A stretch of DNA of 59,685 nucleotides from Oscillospiraceae bacterium (lineage in GTDB: Bacteria > Bacillota > Clostridia > Oscillospirales > CAG-272), in NCBI GenBank assembly GCA_015065135.1, contig SVQY01000010.1:1-59685 (forward strand), read 5' to 3'. Every line of letters begins with the position of its first letter. Position 1 is the stretch's first letter. Shown piece after piece: positions 41,374 to 49,720 of the stretch. The translations under genes were made by a program, and so were the position numbers. Under the pieces are notes generated by a model. The model was not told where the DNA came from and made no database searches. It saw only the letters and a list, made by a program, of their open reading frames with translations.

Positions 41374-41935
41374 GGTGCTTCAGCTCTCCTTTCTCGGTGA
41401 CGATGTGAGCCACGCGGTGATCTGTCTCCTCTGTGGGGAGGGTGGGAAAAAGCAGGCATTCGTAGATAGGAAAAACACAAATACCCGGAAACGTATCAAG
41501 AAAACGGTCATAGAAGCCGCCGCCGTAGCCAAGGCGTGTGCCGTCCCTTCCGGCTGCAAGACCGGGCATCAGACAAAGGGTGCGCGCCGTGGGATAGGCA
41601 AGGGGGGCATCAGCAGGGGGGGCGAGAATGCCGAATCGCCCGGGGCGGAGCGTGTCAAGGGAGTCTACGGTGTGAAAGGTCATCTCCTGTCCCACGCAAA
41701 CGGGAAAGGCCAGCGCCTTTCCAAGTGCCAGTGCCCGCTCGTAAAGGGGGCGGAGCTCAGGCTCCCCTCGCACGGCTGAAAAGACCAGTAAAAGATCAGC
41801 CTCCCGAAAGGCAGGATGTGCGGCAATGCAGTCGCAAAGCGCCTTGTCCGCCGTTGCCTTTTCTGCCTCGGGGATGCCACTTCGTGTGGCCGCGCAGATG
41901 CGGCGGAGCGCTCTTTTTTCTTCCGAAACGGTCAT
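41366..41935 (-). CDS. 5-formyltetrahydrofolate cyclo-ligase
   Basis: Converts 5-formyl-THF with ATP to 5,10-methenyl-THF. 189 aa from ATG 41935, which overlaps the DJ-1 stop as ATGA; an upstream ATG would overlap 34 nt. Motifs: KRALRRICAATR basic N-terminus, VFSAVRGEPELRPL, and the conserved C-terminal GTRLGYGGGFYDRFL near residues 150-164, the ATP/folate site. Folate one-carbon role. In an operon with DJ-1, CPBP and probably hisS. Confidence 0.9.
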   Translation of the reverse strand: MTVSEEKRALRRICAATRSGIPEAEKATADKALCDCIAAHPAFREADLLLVFSAVRGEPELRPLYERALALGKALAFPVCVGQEMTFHTVDSLDTLRPGRFGILAPPADAPLAYPTARTLCLMPGLAAGRDGTRLGYGGGFYDRFLDTFPGICVFPIYECLLFPTLPTEETDHRVAHIVTEKGELKHRA

Positions 41936-42483
41936 TTGGGGCTTTTGCACTGAATATTGCGCCAAATGGTGTCCGCCAAATAGGTGTCACCGGTGAACTG
42001 CTCTATCAGCTCCAAGCCGAAGTCGATGGCAACGCCCATGCCTGCGGCGGTGATGATACGGCCGTCCACGACAACCTTTTCGGGGGACAGGATCGCTCCC
42101 TTCAGCTCCTGCTCAAAGCCGGGATAGCAGGTGGCGTGCTTGCCCTCTAAAAGTCCGCGGTGACCGAGGATCATCGGGGCGGCGCAGATGGCGGCCAAAT
42201 AGGCGTTGTTACGCACGGCGGCCTTCAGCGCGGCATCCACCACGCGGCTCTCGTCCAGATTTTTGGCACCGGGCATACCGCCGGGCAGAATGATCATATC
42301 CGGCTTGGCATCGGCAAACAGACCGTCGGGAATGTCTGCGTGTACTGTAATGCCGTGAGCACCGCGGATCACATCGCCGCCGATGCCGACGGTGGTGACC
42401 TCCAGACCCGCGCGGCGCAGAAGATCCAGAGGCGCCAGCGCCTCGACCTCCTCAAAGCCGTTGGCAAGAAACATATAAATCAT
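41932..42483 (-). CDS. DJ-1/PfpI-family protein (YajL/ThiJ-like)
   Basis: 183 aa. DJ-1 fold: opening MIYMFLANGFEEVEALAPLD (Glu near residue 12), MIILPGGMPGAKNL near 64-77, and the nucleophile-elbow Cys in LAAICAAPMIL near residue 100. Such proteins are proposed deglycases or chaperones; the activity is disputed in the literature. ATG 42483 has AGGAG seven nt upstream. Starts 19 nt after hisS and overlaps the next gene by four bases (ATGA). Confidence 0.92.
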   Translation of the reverse strand: MIYMFLANGFEEVEALAPLDLLRRAGLEVTTVGIGGDVIRGAHGITVHADIPDGLFADAKPDMIILPGGMPGAKNLDESRVVDAALKAAVRNNAYLAAICAAPMILGHRGLLEGKHATCYPGFEQELKGAILSPEKVVVDGRIITAAGMGVAIDFGLELIEQFTGDTYLADTIWRNIQCKSPK

Positions 42484-42502
42484 AGTATTGCTCCTGTAGG
42501 GA

Positions 42503-43798
42503 TCAGCCAAAGAAGGCTGCCAGCTCCGTGAGGGCTACGGCGCTTTCTTCTCTGGTATTCAGATTTTTGATCTTGACGATGCCGCCTTCCAGCTCGCTGC
42601 CGCCCATGATCACAACGTGGCTGTAGTTGCCCTTCACGGCATAGTCGATCTGTTTGCCAAACTTCTTGCTGCCAAGATAAAGAGAGGCAGTAAGACCCGC
42701 ACCGCGGAGCTCGTCCACCAGCGCGGTGTATTTTTCGTAGGGTACGTCGTCAAAGCGGGTGACCAGCACCTTGGTGCCCTCATTGTCCAGATCGGGTACG
42801 AGGTTATGGGTGACCAGGAAATTCTCCAGGGTCACGTCGCCCATGCCGTATCCGACACCCGAGATCTTGGCGTTCTTGACGAACAGTCCCACAAGGTTAT
42901 CGTATCTGCCACCGCCGAACATGGCGCGGTTGTTTTCGGGGGCAAGGTCAAAGACCTCAAACACGGTGCCGGTGTAGTAATCCAGACCGCGGATGATGCC
43001 GAAGTCGAACATACAGTACTTGATCAGCCCGGTCTTTTCCAACGCATCAAAGAGAGCGGTCAGCTCCTTTGCGCCGTCAGAGTCGGGGCAGAGAGCGGTC
43101 GCTTCCTTTACACCCATAGTATAAAGCGCATCGATCTTTTCAATCTGCTCCTCGGAAAGACCCAGCTCCTCCATAGCATTTTCATAGGCCTCGCGGTTGA
43201 TCTTGTTCTTGCGATCCACCACCTTGGAGATCTTTTTGCTGCCCTCGGCATCGGTGCCGGCAATGGCAGCGATCACATCGTTGAAGAAACGGCGATTGTT
43301 GATGTGAACCTTGAACATCGATTCGTCAGCGCCGTAAGAGCGCAGTACGGCGATAGCGCTTTGCAGCACATCCAGATCTGCCTCGAAGGTGTCGCAGCCG
43401 AAAATATCCACGTTCAGCTGCCAGAACTCGCGCAAACGGCCGCGCTGAGGGCGCTCATAGCGATACATATTTGCAATAGAAAACCACTTGAGGGGATAGT
43501 TCAGCTCACCCATTTTGCCGGCCACCATACGGGCAACGGTGGGGGTCATCTCGGGTCGGATGGCAAGATCTCTGCCGCCGCGGTCGGTAAAGTTATAGGT
43601 CTGCTCCTTAGCCAGCTCCTCACCGCTCTTGGCGGCATAAAGATCCAGCGATTCCAGCATAGGCCCTTCGTATTCCTCAAAGCAGGATTGCTCCAGAGCC
43701 TTGCGGATGTTGCCGAAGAACCAATTGCGCAGCTTCATATCACGGGGGTAAAAATCTCTTGTGCCCTTGTAGGGGGTAACCGAAAGCTTAACGTCCAT
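42503..43798 (-). CDS. hisS: Histidyl-tRNA synthetase
   Basis: Class II synthetase, 431 aa. Motif 1 region GTRDFYPRDMKLRNW at residues 12-26, motif 2 FSIANMYRYERPQRGRLREFWQLNVD around 106-131, HisA-type GLDYYTGTVFEVF near 280-292, motif 3 with GGGRYDNL near 305-312, and a C-terminal anticodon-binding domain. Own promoter; the leader is too short for a T-box. Leads the hisS, DJ-1, 5-FCL, CPBP run. Confidence 0.97.
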   Translation of the reverse strand: MDVKLSVTPYKGTRDFYPRDMKLRNWFFGNIRKALEQSCFEEYEGPMLESLDLYAAKSGEELAKEQTYNFTDRGGRDLAIRPEMTPTVARMVAGKMGELNYPLKWFSIANMYRYERPQRGRLREFWQLNVDIFGCDTFEADLDVLQSAIAVLRSYGADESMFKVHINNRRFFNDVIAAIAGTDAEGSKKISKVVDRKNKINREAYENAMEELGLSEEQIEKIDALYTMGVKEATALCPDSDGAKELTALFDALEKTGLIKYCMFDFGIIRGLDYYTGTVFEVFDLAPENNRAMFGGGRYDNLVGLFVKNAKISGVGYGMGDVTLENFLVTHNLVPDLDNEGTKVLVTRFDDVPYEKYTALVDELRGAGLTASLYLGSKKFGKQIDYAVKGNYSHVVIMGGSELEGGIVKIKNLNTREESAVALTELAAFFG

Positions 43799-43831
43799 TT
43801 TTGACTACCTCTTAAAATATTATGATTTAAT

Positions 43832-43860
43832 ATTATATCACATAAAAAGGCTTTTGTCTA
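43832..43860 (-). promoter_or_regulatory. Promoter of hisS operon
   Basis: Minus-strand TAGACA (43855-43860), 17-nt spacer, TATAAT (43832-43837). The same -35 variant as the gltX operon promoter. Confidence 0.75.
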
Positions 43861-43897
43861 TATGTGCGACTTTTTTTCTTCAAAAAGAAAACACCTC

Positions 43898-43926
43898 TTT
43901 ACAAGCGCTGCAAAAAATGATAAAAT
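43898..43926 (+). promoter_or_regulatory. Promoter of the HD-protein operon
   Basis: TTTACA (43898-43903), 17-nt spacer, TAAAAT (43921-43926). Confidence 0.65.
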
Positions 43927-43956
43927 AAGAGCAAACCGTACGAAAAGAGGATGGCT

Positions 43957-44652
43957 ATGAATCACGATATGTTTGGTAATAACGGCTTTTCCGGTGGAAT
44001 GAGCTTTGCTTCCGCCGATGAGGAGATCCTGCAGCCCAAGGCTGCCGCAGAGCCTGTCGGTATGACCAATGAAGAGCGCTTTATCCATATCTTTAAGACC
44101 AAGATCCGCCGCGAGGGTGCCGACCGCTTGTTGGATTTCCTTTGCTCGGATAATTCGGATTTTTTTACTGCTCCTGCCAGCACGCAGTACCACGGCGCGG
44201 TGCCGGGCGGTCTGCTCGAGCACAGCCTGAATGTGTATGACTGCCTTTGCGACTATCTGTCCCGCGCTCGCGTCCGCGACGTTTACGGGTTGGATTATTC
44301 CGAGGAGAGCATTGCCATCGTTGCATTGCTGCACGATCTTTGCAAGGTGAATTTCTATGTGGAGAGCACTCGTAACGTCAAGGAAAACGGCGTATGGGTC
44401 GCAAAGCCCTATTACACCATTGACGATCAGCTTCCTTACGGTCACGGCGAAAAATCGGTCTACATCGTCTCCGGCTATATGCGCCTTACCCGTGACGAGG
44501 CCTTTGCGATCCGCTATCATATGGGCTTTTCCGGAGATGAAGACAAGCGCAATGTGGGCAACGCCTTTGCTAAATTCCCGCTTGCCGTGGCACTCTCCTT
44601 TGCCGATACGGAGGCCGCGTATTTTCTGGAGGAGAACCCGAAGAAGAAATGA
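43957..44652 (+). CDS. HD-domain hydrolase
   Basis: 231 aa. HD motifs: GGLLEHSLNVYDC near residues 85-97 (first His), ALLHDLCKVNF near 123-133 (His-Asp), GHGEKSVYIV near 161-170 and a later RYHMGF. The order matches nucleotide phosphohydrolases or YhaM-type exonuclease HD domains but without an OB domain, so substrate is unclear. The N-terminal 40 residues are Gly/Ala-rich and probably flexible. ATG 43957 is spaced well from AAGAGG; an ATG two codons earlier abuts it. Overlaps the membrane-protein gene by four bases. Confidence 0.82.
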   Translation: MNHDMFGNNGFSGGMSFASADEEILQPKAAAEPVGMTNEERFIHIFKTKIRREGADRLLDFLCSDNSDFFTAPASTQYHGAVPGGLLEHSLNVYDCLCDYLSRARVRDVYGLDYSEESIAIVALLHDLCKVNFYVESTRNVKENGVWVAKPYYTIDDQLPYGHGEKSVYIVSGYMRLTRDEAFAIRYHMGFSGDEDKRNVGNAFAKFPLAVALSFADTEAAYFLEENPKKK

Positions 44653-45452
44653 TGGAAGAAGAGAAGAAAACGCACCCCGTTGAGGGGGATATTGAGGATT
44701 TTTGCGAAGAAAACGAGTCGGATGAGGCGATATTTAGCGAGGATGTCACCCAAACCGTTTCCGTACGCGCAAAAATCAAAGAAATGCTGCCACGTGTTGC
44801 GATTTTTACGCATTACCTGATGCCGTTGGCGGTTTCCGTCATCGCTTTTGTTCTCTCCTGCCTTTATATCACAAGGATCGCTGTCGGCACGGCCACGATG
44901 GAGCTTTCCACCGTGCGGCTATATGCAAATACGTTGGCCGCATCACGGGAATATTTCTTTGGGGATGCCACCAGGACGGTAGCGCTCAACTGGTTCTACG
45001 GCCTGACCACCGCGGCATCGATTATCGGCATATTGCTGTTTGTGGCCGGTGTCGCGCTTGCCGTCATTGCTGCTGTGAGTACGATCCGTGCTTTTCGTGC
45101 CGGATTTGAAAGCGAGGAGAGCAACCGCGCCAAGGTGCTTTTTCAGATCCTTTTCCCCAACCGCATCTGCTTTTATCTCTCCTACCTGCTTTTAGTGATC
45201 CCACTATTTTATCCGGAGTTTTTTTCGGCCATCGGCCAACATCTGCTGCTCTCGGGCAGTAGCGCTGATGCTCTGATCTTTATCCTGCTCAATCGCCCCT
45301 TGATCGTGATCGGCGTGCTTTGCCTGCTGGCGCTTTTGCTTGCCGTTTTTGTGCCGCGCCTTGAGCGCAAATGGCAGATGAATATGCATCTGCTCTGGCA
45401 TCCCGAGGAGAGCGACGAGGGTGAGAAAGAGGACGACGAAGAGGAAGAATGA
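44649..45452 (+). CDS. Hypothetical four-helix membrane protein
   Basis: 267 aa, no recognised family. The first ~45 residues and the last ~20 (ESDEGEKEDDEEEE) are strongly acidic and probably cytoplasmic. Hydrophobic helices lie around residues 55-78, 118-145, 172-192 and 207-230. Its ATG overlaps the HD gene stop (ATGA), implying translational coupling and a shared task. A GC-rich hairpin follows. I cannot assign a function; a membrane anchor or sensor for the HD enzyme is only a guess. Confidence 0.7.
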   Translation: MMEEEKKTHPVEGDIEDFCEENESDEAIFSEDVTQTVSVRAKIKEMLPRVAIFTHYLMPLAVSVIAFVLSCLYITRIAVGTATMELSTVRLYANTLAASREYFFGDATRTVALNWFYGLTTAASIIGILLFVAGVALAVIAAVSTIRAFRAGFESEESNRAKVLFQILFPNRICFYLSYLLLVIPLFYPEFFSAIGQHLLLSGSSADALIFILLNRPLIVIGVLCLLALLLAVFVPRLERKWQMNMHLLWHPEESDEGEKEDDEEEE

Positions 45453-45455
45453 TAC

Positions 45456-45485
45456 AACGGCGTTCCGCCATGGCGGAGCGCCGTT
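45456..45485 (+). terminator. Hairpin with weak T run before sfsA
   Basis: AACGGCG..CCGCC-AT-GGCGG..CGCCGTT stem followed by only TTTG, so termination is probably partial and sfsA, 12 nt later, may be read through. Confidence 0.5.
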
Positions 45486-45497
45486 TTGAGGTGAAAT

Positions 45498-46193
45498 ATG
45501 CAATATAAAAAAGTGATCGCTGCCACGTTTTTGGAGCGGCCAAACCGATTTATCGCACACGTGCTGGTGAATAACGAGAAAAAGGTAGCACACGTCAAGA
45601 ATACGGGGCGGTGCAAGGAGCTGCTGGTGCCGGGCGCCAGAGTCTATCTCGCGGTGGCGGATGATCCGTCGCGTAAGACTGCCTACGATCTGATCGCAGT
45701 TGAAAAGAAACGAGACGGAAAGCCACCCCTGCTGATCAATATGGACGCGCAAGCTCCCAATGCCGTGGCCGCGGAATATCTGCGGCAGCACGCCCTGCTC
45801 GGCGTTGACGCAGAGCTGCGCCGTGAGGTGAAATACGGTCACTCACGATTTGACTTTTGCATAAAGCACAGGGAGCGTGTTGCTTTTTTGGAGGTCAAAG
45901 GAGTCACGCTGGAGCAAAGCGGTCACGCCTATTTTCCGGATGCGCCCACCGAGCGTGGCGTGAAGCATATCGAGGAGCTGATCGCCTGCCTTGCCGAGGG
46001 CTATGAGGCCTATATTCTGTTCGTGATACAGATGAAAGAAATACACGCCTTTTCACCCAATGATCAGACACATCCTGCATTTGGAGATGCGCTTCGCCGT
46101 GCCGCTGCGGCCGGTGTTCGGATATTGGCGATAGATTGCTCGGTGTCGCCGGATCGCATCTGCTTTGGCGATCCTGTGCAGGTGATACTATAA
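45498..46193 (+). CDS. sfsA: SfsA family protein (sugar fermentation stimulation homologue)
   Basis: 231 aa. N-terminal OB-like domain with FLERPNRFIAHVLV and VAHVKNTGRCKELLVPGA, and a C-terminal nuclease-like domain with YGHSRFDF, VAFLEVKGVTLEQ and FPDAPTERGVKHIEEL. E. coli SfsA is linked to maltose metabolism, though a nuclease-type fold is seen in the family and the molecular role is unclear. Gene start has GAGGTG seven nt upstream. Followed by a terminator. Confidence 0.93.
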   Translation: MQYKKVIAATFLERPNRFIAHVLVNNEKKVAHVKNTGRCKELLVPGARVYLAVADDPSRKTAYDLIAVEKKRDGKPPLLINMDAQAPNAVAAEYLRQHALLGVDAELRREVKYGHSRFDFCIKHRERVAFLEVKGVTLEQSGHAYFPDAPTERGVKHIEELIACLAEGYEAYILFVIQMKEIHAFSPNDQTHPAFGDALRRAAAAGVRILAIDCSVSPDRICFGDPVQVIL

Positions 46194-46201
46194 AAGAAAG
46201 G

Positions 46202-46236
46202 AAGGAGTGCCACCGCGGTGCGGCACTCCTTTTTTA
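46202..46236 (+). terminator. Terminator after sfsA
   Basis: AAGGAGTGCC / GGCACTCCTT stem, 10-nt loop, T7. Confidence 0.88.
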
Positions 46237-46389
46237 TATCACAAGACGATACAAAAAGGGGAATTTTGCAAAAAACAAGAAAACATCGTTTGAAAAATAG
46301 AAATTACATACAAATAATTGGAAAAACGCAAAACAAAATTGGAAAAGCGAAAAACAAAGCAAAAAATCTGCTTTTTGTGTCCGCGCCTT

Positions 46390-46423
46390 TTCGACAAGCT
46401 TTGCGGGCCGGTCGCGGTATAAT
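46390..46423 (+). promoter_or_regulatory. spoIIG promoter with Spo0A box and long spacer
   Basis: TCGACA (46391-46396), 21-nt spacer, TATAAT (46418-46423). The minus strand at 46390-46396 reads TGTCGAA, the exact Spo0A (0A) box, overlapping the -35. B. subtilis spoIIG likewise has an unusually long spacer (22 bp) and Spo0A sites over the -35. The upstream AT-rich 46240-46389 stretch shows no gene and no second exact box. Confidence 0.75.
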
Positions 46424-46443
46424 GATGAACGTGAGGTGAGGTC

Positions 46444-47316
46444 GTGGAGCAAACGGTTTACGGTGATATTTTGTTCTTTGTGAATTTTTGTATGGATTTT
46501 CAATGTCTGTTCTTAACAGCGAAGCTGCTGCGCCGCCCCTTTCGCCTTTGGCGTGGCGTGCTGTTTGCGGCGCTTGGTGCACTGTATGCCTGCGTGGTCT
46601 TGTTTTTATCCGTTTCGGGAGTCTGGGCGTTTCTGGCAGATTGCGGTGTTTGTCTTCTGATGTGCATTGGTGTGTTTTGGCATCGTGAGGCACGCCCCTT
46701 GCAGCTATTGATCCCATTCGCCCTTTATTTTGGGGTTTCCTTTGCGGTAGGTGGCGTGATCAGCGGCATGGGTGCCTTGCTCTCTCATATCGAGGCACCC
46801 GTGGGAGTCGGAGAAGGCGAGCTTTCGTCGGTTGGCTTTTTTCTGTTGGCGGCGCTGGGAGGGCTCGTTACATTCTTATGGGGGCGGCTCTGCCAGCGAC
46901 GTGCCAAGGGAAAGCATGTGCACCTTACACTTTTTTGGGGTGAAAGGACGATCACGTTGGAAGGGCTTATTGACACTGCCAATCTGCTAAAGGATCCGGT
47001 TGGCGGTAAGGCGGTGGTGCTTTTGGAAAGCGATGCGGCAGCGGAGCTTTTGCCTCGGGAGCTACTGGAGGCGAGCCTTTGCGCGGACCGCACCACAGTG
47101 GCAACACTGCCCACAGAGCTGGCCCGTCGGGTGCGTTGGATTCCGGCACAGACCGCTACCGGCAAGGGCTTGTTGATGGCGCTCGATCCGGATCGGGCGC
47201 TGCTGGATGCCGGTCGTGGCGAGATCCCGGTGGAGCTTCTGATCGCGCCGATGCGACTTTCGCAGGACCTTGACGGATGCAGAGCGCTACTGCCTGCTTC
47301 TTTGATTACCGAATAG
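46444..47316 (+). CDS. spoIIGA: Sporulation sigma-E factor processing peptidase
   Basis: Membrane aspartic protease that cleaves pro-sigma-E in the mother cell after a forespore signal. 290 aa. N-terminal half has five hydrophobic helices (residues ~6-150). The C-terminal protease domain carries LIDTANLLKDPVGGKAVVLL near 180-199, the aspartic-protease-like motif (usual form DTGN/S; here DTAN). GTG start; GAGGTGAGG lies just upstream. Sits 12 nt before sigE, its substrate. The promoter has a Spo0A box. Confidence 0.93.
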   Translation: MEQTVYGDILFFVNFCMDFQCLFLTAKLLRRPFRLWRGVLFAALGALYACVVLFLSVSGVWAFLADCGVCLLMCIGVFWHREARPLQLLIPFALYFGVSFAVGGVISGMGALLSHIEAPVGVGEGELSSVGFFLLAALGGLVTFLWGRLCQRRAKGKHVHLTLFWGERTITLEGLIDTANLLKDPVGGKAVVLLESDAAAELLPRELLEASLCADRTTVATLPTELARRVRWIPAQTATGKGLLMALDPDRALLDAGRGEIPVELLIAPMRLSQDLDGCRALLPASLITE

Positions 47317-47328
47317 GAGGAGAGAACA

Positions 47329-48024
47329 ATGAAGCTATGGAGGTTGATCAAGCGGTGGCTGGGTTTGATAAGGCCGCGCGGCATTTATTACGTAAACGGT
47401 CCCGACGTGTTGCCTGCGCCGCTTTCCAAGGAGGAGGAATGCGAGGTGCTGGCGCGGTTGCCGGATGATGAGGAGGCGAAATCCACGCTGATCGAGCACA
47501 ATCTGCGTCTGGTGGTCTATGTGGCGCGGCGGTTTGAAAATACCGGCACAGGTCTGGAGGATCTGGTATCGATCGGCACCGTAGGCCTGATCAAGGCGAT
47601 CAACACCTTTCGTGCCGATAAAAACATCAAGCTTGCCACCTATGCCTCGCGTTGCATTGAGAATGAGATATTGATGTACATCCGCAAGCGCAGCAATCAG
47701 CGCGGAGAGATCTCGATCGATGAGCCGCTCAATGTAGATTTTGACGGTAATGAGCTGCTGCTCTCCGATGTGCTGGGCAGCGAGGAGGATAGTGTTGGCT
47801 TTGAATTGGAAAAGCGGGAGGAGCGACGCATTTTGCGCGAGGCGGTGGAAGCGCTACCGCCGCGCGAAAAGCGGATCATAGAGCTGCGGTTTGGTTTTTC
47901 GGGCGGGCAGGAGCTCACACAAAAGGAGGTGGCCGATCTGCTCGGCATTTCACAATCCTACATCTCTCGGTTGGAGAAAAAGATCATCGCCGAGTTGAAA
48001 GGGGAGATCGCGGGGAAAATTTAA
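47329..48024 (+). CDS. sigE: RNA polymerase sigma-E factor (mother-cell)
   Basis: 231 aa, sigma-70 family. Region 2 holds [34 protein letters not shown] and [16 protein letters not shown] (the -10 contact helix); region 4 holds [11 protein letters not shown] and [21 protein letters not shown]. The N-terminal pro-sequence is amphipathic ([15 protein letters not shown]) and, aligned at IYYVNG with B. subtilis sigma-E, only about 18 residues long against 27. GGAGGAG precedes the ATG. sigG, often next to sigE in Clostridia, is not here; rpmE follows. Confidence 0.96.
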   Translation: MKLWRLIKRWLGLIRPRGIYYVNGPDVLPAPLSKEEECEVLARLPDDEEAKSTLIEHNLRLVVYVARRFENTGTGLEDLVSIGTVGLIKAINTFRADKNIKLATYASRCIENEILMYIRKRSNQRGEISIDEPLNVDFDGNELLLSDVLGSEEDSVGFELEKREERRILREAVEALPPREKRIIELRFGFSGGQELTQKEVADLLGISQSYISRLEKKIIAELKGEIAGKI

Positions 48025-48043
48025 AAAATATTTGAAAAAGGTA

Positions 48044-48072
48044 TTGCATTCGGGGCAAAAATGTGTTATAAT
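48044..48072 (+). promoter_or_regulatory. Promoter of rpmE
   Basis: TTGCAT (48044-48049), 17-nt spacer, TATAAT (48067-48072). Confidence 0.75.
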
Positions 48073-48105
48073 CAACTGTAATTTGTAAAAAGCGAGGTGT
48101 AAAAC

Positions 48106-48312
48106 ATGAAAGCAGGAATTCATCCGACCTATGAAGACTGCACCATCATTTGCGCATGCGGCAATGTGGTGAAGACCAAGTCTACCAACGGCGGGGAAAT
48201 GAAGGTTGAAATTTGCTCGAAGTGTCATCCGTTCTTTACCGGCAAGCAGAAGCTTGTTGATGTGGGCGGTCGTGTTGACAAGTTCAACAGAAGACTCCAG
48301 GCGAAGAAGTAA
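48106..48312 (+). CDS. rpmE: 50S ribosomal protein L31
   Basis: 68 aa. Zinc-type L31: CACG near residues 16-19 and [13 protein letters not shown] near 37-49 keep the four-cysteine pattern (C16, C18, C37, C40). Starts [12 protein letters not shown], typical of the family. GCGAGGTG is eight nt upstream of the ATG. Own promoter and terminator. The zinc form suggests a zinc-independent L31 paralogue may exist elsewhere. Confidence 0.97.
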   Translation: MKAGIHPTYEDCTIICACGNVVKTKSTNGGEMKVEICSKCHPFFTGKQKLVDVGGRVDKFNRRLQAKK

Positions 48313-48347
48313 TTCGTTTCTCCTACGCCACAACGTGGCGGAAAAGA

Positions 48348-48377
48348 GGGGACTGTGCGAGCGCATGGTCCCCTTTT
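48348..48377 (+). terminator. Terminator after rpmE
   Basis: GGGGAC / GTCCCC stem (arms extended by AGA/TCT beyond the T run), 14-nt loop, T4. A smaller CGCCAC-AA-CGTGGCG hairpin precedes it at 48326-48340. Confidence 0.7.
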
Positions 48378-48430
48378 CTCTGCTTGAAATGCGTTTATCC
48401 CCCATAACGGGGTGAGAAAAGGAGGTTTCA

Positions 48431-49720
48431 ATGGAGGAAAAGGAACTGACAGTCGGCGCCAAAGCGGCGTTGGTCAGCGTTGTGACTCGCGAGCGGAGCG
48501 AGCAGGAGGTGGAGGCAAGCCTTGCTGAGCTGCGCCGTTTGCTGGAGACCGCCGGCGGTGTTGCCGCTTTTACCTTTATACAGAATAAGGAAACGCCCGA
48601 CGTGCGCACCTATATCGGCAGCGGCAAGGCTGCGGAGCTTGCGTATTACTGTGCGCAAAACGAGGTCACGTTGGCGGTTTTTGATTGCGAGCTTTCTCCC
48701 TCGCAGATCCGAAATATTGAGGACGTGCTCGGAAATGTGCGTGTGATCGACCGTTCGATGCTGATTTTGGATATTTTTGCGCTGCACGCTGTCAGCGGTG
48801 AGGGTAAGCTGCAGGTCGAGCTGGCGCAGCTGAAATATACCGCTCCCCGCCTGATGGGCAGAGGCACCGAGCTCTCAAGGCTTGGTGGCGGCATTGGCAC
48901 CAGAGGTCCCGGCGAGAGTCAGCTGGAGACAGATCGCCGTCATCTGCAGCGCCGCGTGCATATGCTGGAGCGCTCCCTGGAGGAGATGGCCGCAGGCCGC
49001 CGCACGCAGCGACAGGCGAGAGATCGCTCCGGGCTGCCTCGTATTGCGATCGTGGGTTATACCAACGCCGGCAAGTCGACGCTGCTCAACTATCTGACTG
49101 ACGCCGGAATCCTGGCACGTGATCAGCTTTTTGCGACATTGGACCCCACGACGCGCAAATGTCAGCTGCCCGGAGGCGAGACGGTTTTGTTGACCGATAC
49201 TGTTGGCTTTATCCGAAATTTGCCCCATCATCTGATCCATGCCTTTCGCTCCACGCTGGAGGAGGCTGTCTATGCCGATCTGCTTTTGATCGTGATCGAT
49301 GCCTCGGATCCCGAAGCCCGGGCGCAGCTGGAGGTGACCGAGGCTCTGCTGGAAAGCCTTGGCGCCGGTGGGAAGCCTACGCTTTATGTGTTTAATAAGT
49401 GTGATCTGGGGGCGTCGCATCCCGGTATGTCACTTGGCAAGGAGCACGTGGCCTACATCTCTGCCGCTACCGGGCAGGGTATCGATATGATGATGGAAAA
49501 GGTAGAGGAGATGCTGCATGAGGGCAAGCGCCGCGTTACCTTTCTGATCCCGAACGATAAGCAGGGCTTGCTGAATAAGCTCTACCAGAATGCTACGGTT
49601 GAAAATATAGAATACGGAGCCGAGGGCGTTACGGTGACGGCTATTGTGGATGCCAAGACCTACGGCCCTTTGCGTGCGTATGACGTGCAACCGCCGCGAG
49701 AGGAAAATGACGATGAGTGA
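48431..49720 (+). CDS. hflX: GTPase HflX
   Basis: 429 aa ribosome-splitting GTPase of the Obg-HflX group. N-terminal HflX domain: TYIGSGKAAEL near residues 60-70, RTYIG style, and the Gly-rich GGGIGTRGPGESQLETDRR near 152-170. G domain: G1 GYTNAGKST near 203-211, G3 DTVGF, G4 NKCD, then SAATGQG. AAAAGGAGG lies five nt before the ATG. The yigZ-like gene overlaps its end by eight nt. Helps rescue or recycle ribosomes under heat or antibiotic stress in studied species. Confidence 0.96.
   Translation: MEEKELTVGAKAALVSVVTRERSEQEVEASLAELRRLLETAGGVAAFTFIQNKETPDVRTYIGSGKAAELAYYCAQNEVTLAVFDCELSPSQIRNIEDVLGNVRVIDRSMLILDIFALHAVSGEGKLQVELAQLKYTAPRLMGRGTELSRLGGGIGTRGPGESQLETDRRHLQRRVHMLERSLEEMAAGRRTQRQARDRSGLPRIAIVGYTNAGKSTLLNYLTDAGILARDQLFATLDPTTRKCQLPGGETVLLTDTVGFIRNLPHHLIHAFRSTLEEAVYADLLLIVIDASDPEARAQLEVTEALLESLGAGGKPTLYVFNKCDLGASHPGMSLGKEHVAYISAATGQGIDMMMEKVEEMLHEGKRRVTFLIPNDKQGLLNKLYQNATVENIEYGAEGVTVTAIVDAKTYGPLRAYDVQPPREENDDE

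Noticed and set aside
43799-43860. Possible T-box before hisS
   Set aside because: The leader is about 25-30 nt; no specifier stem or antiterminator fits. The same reasoning excludes a T-box before gltX.
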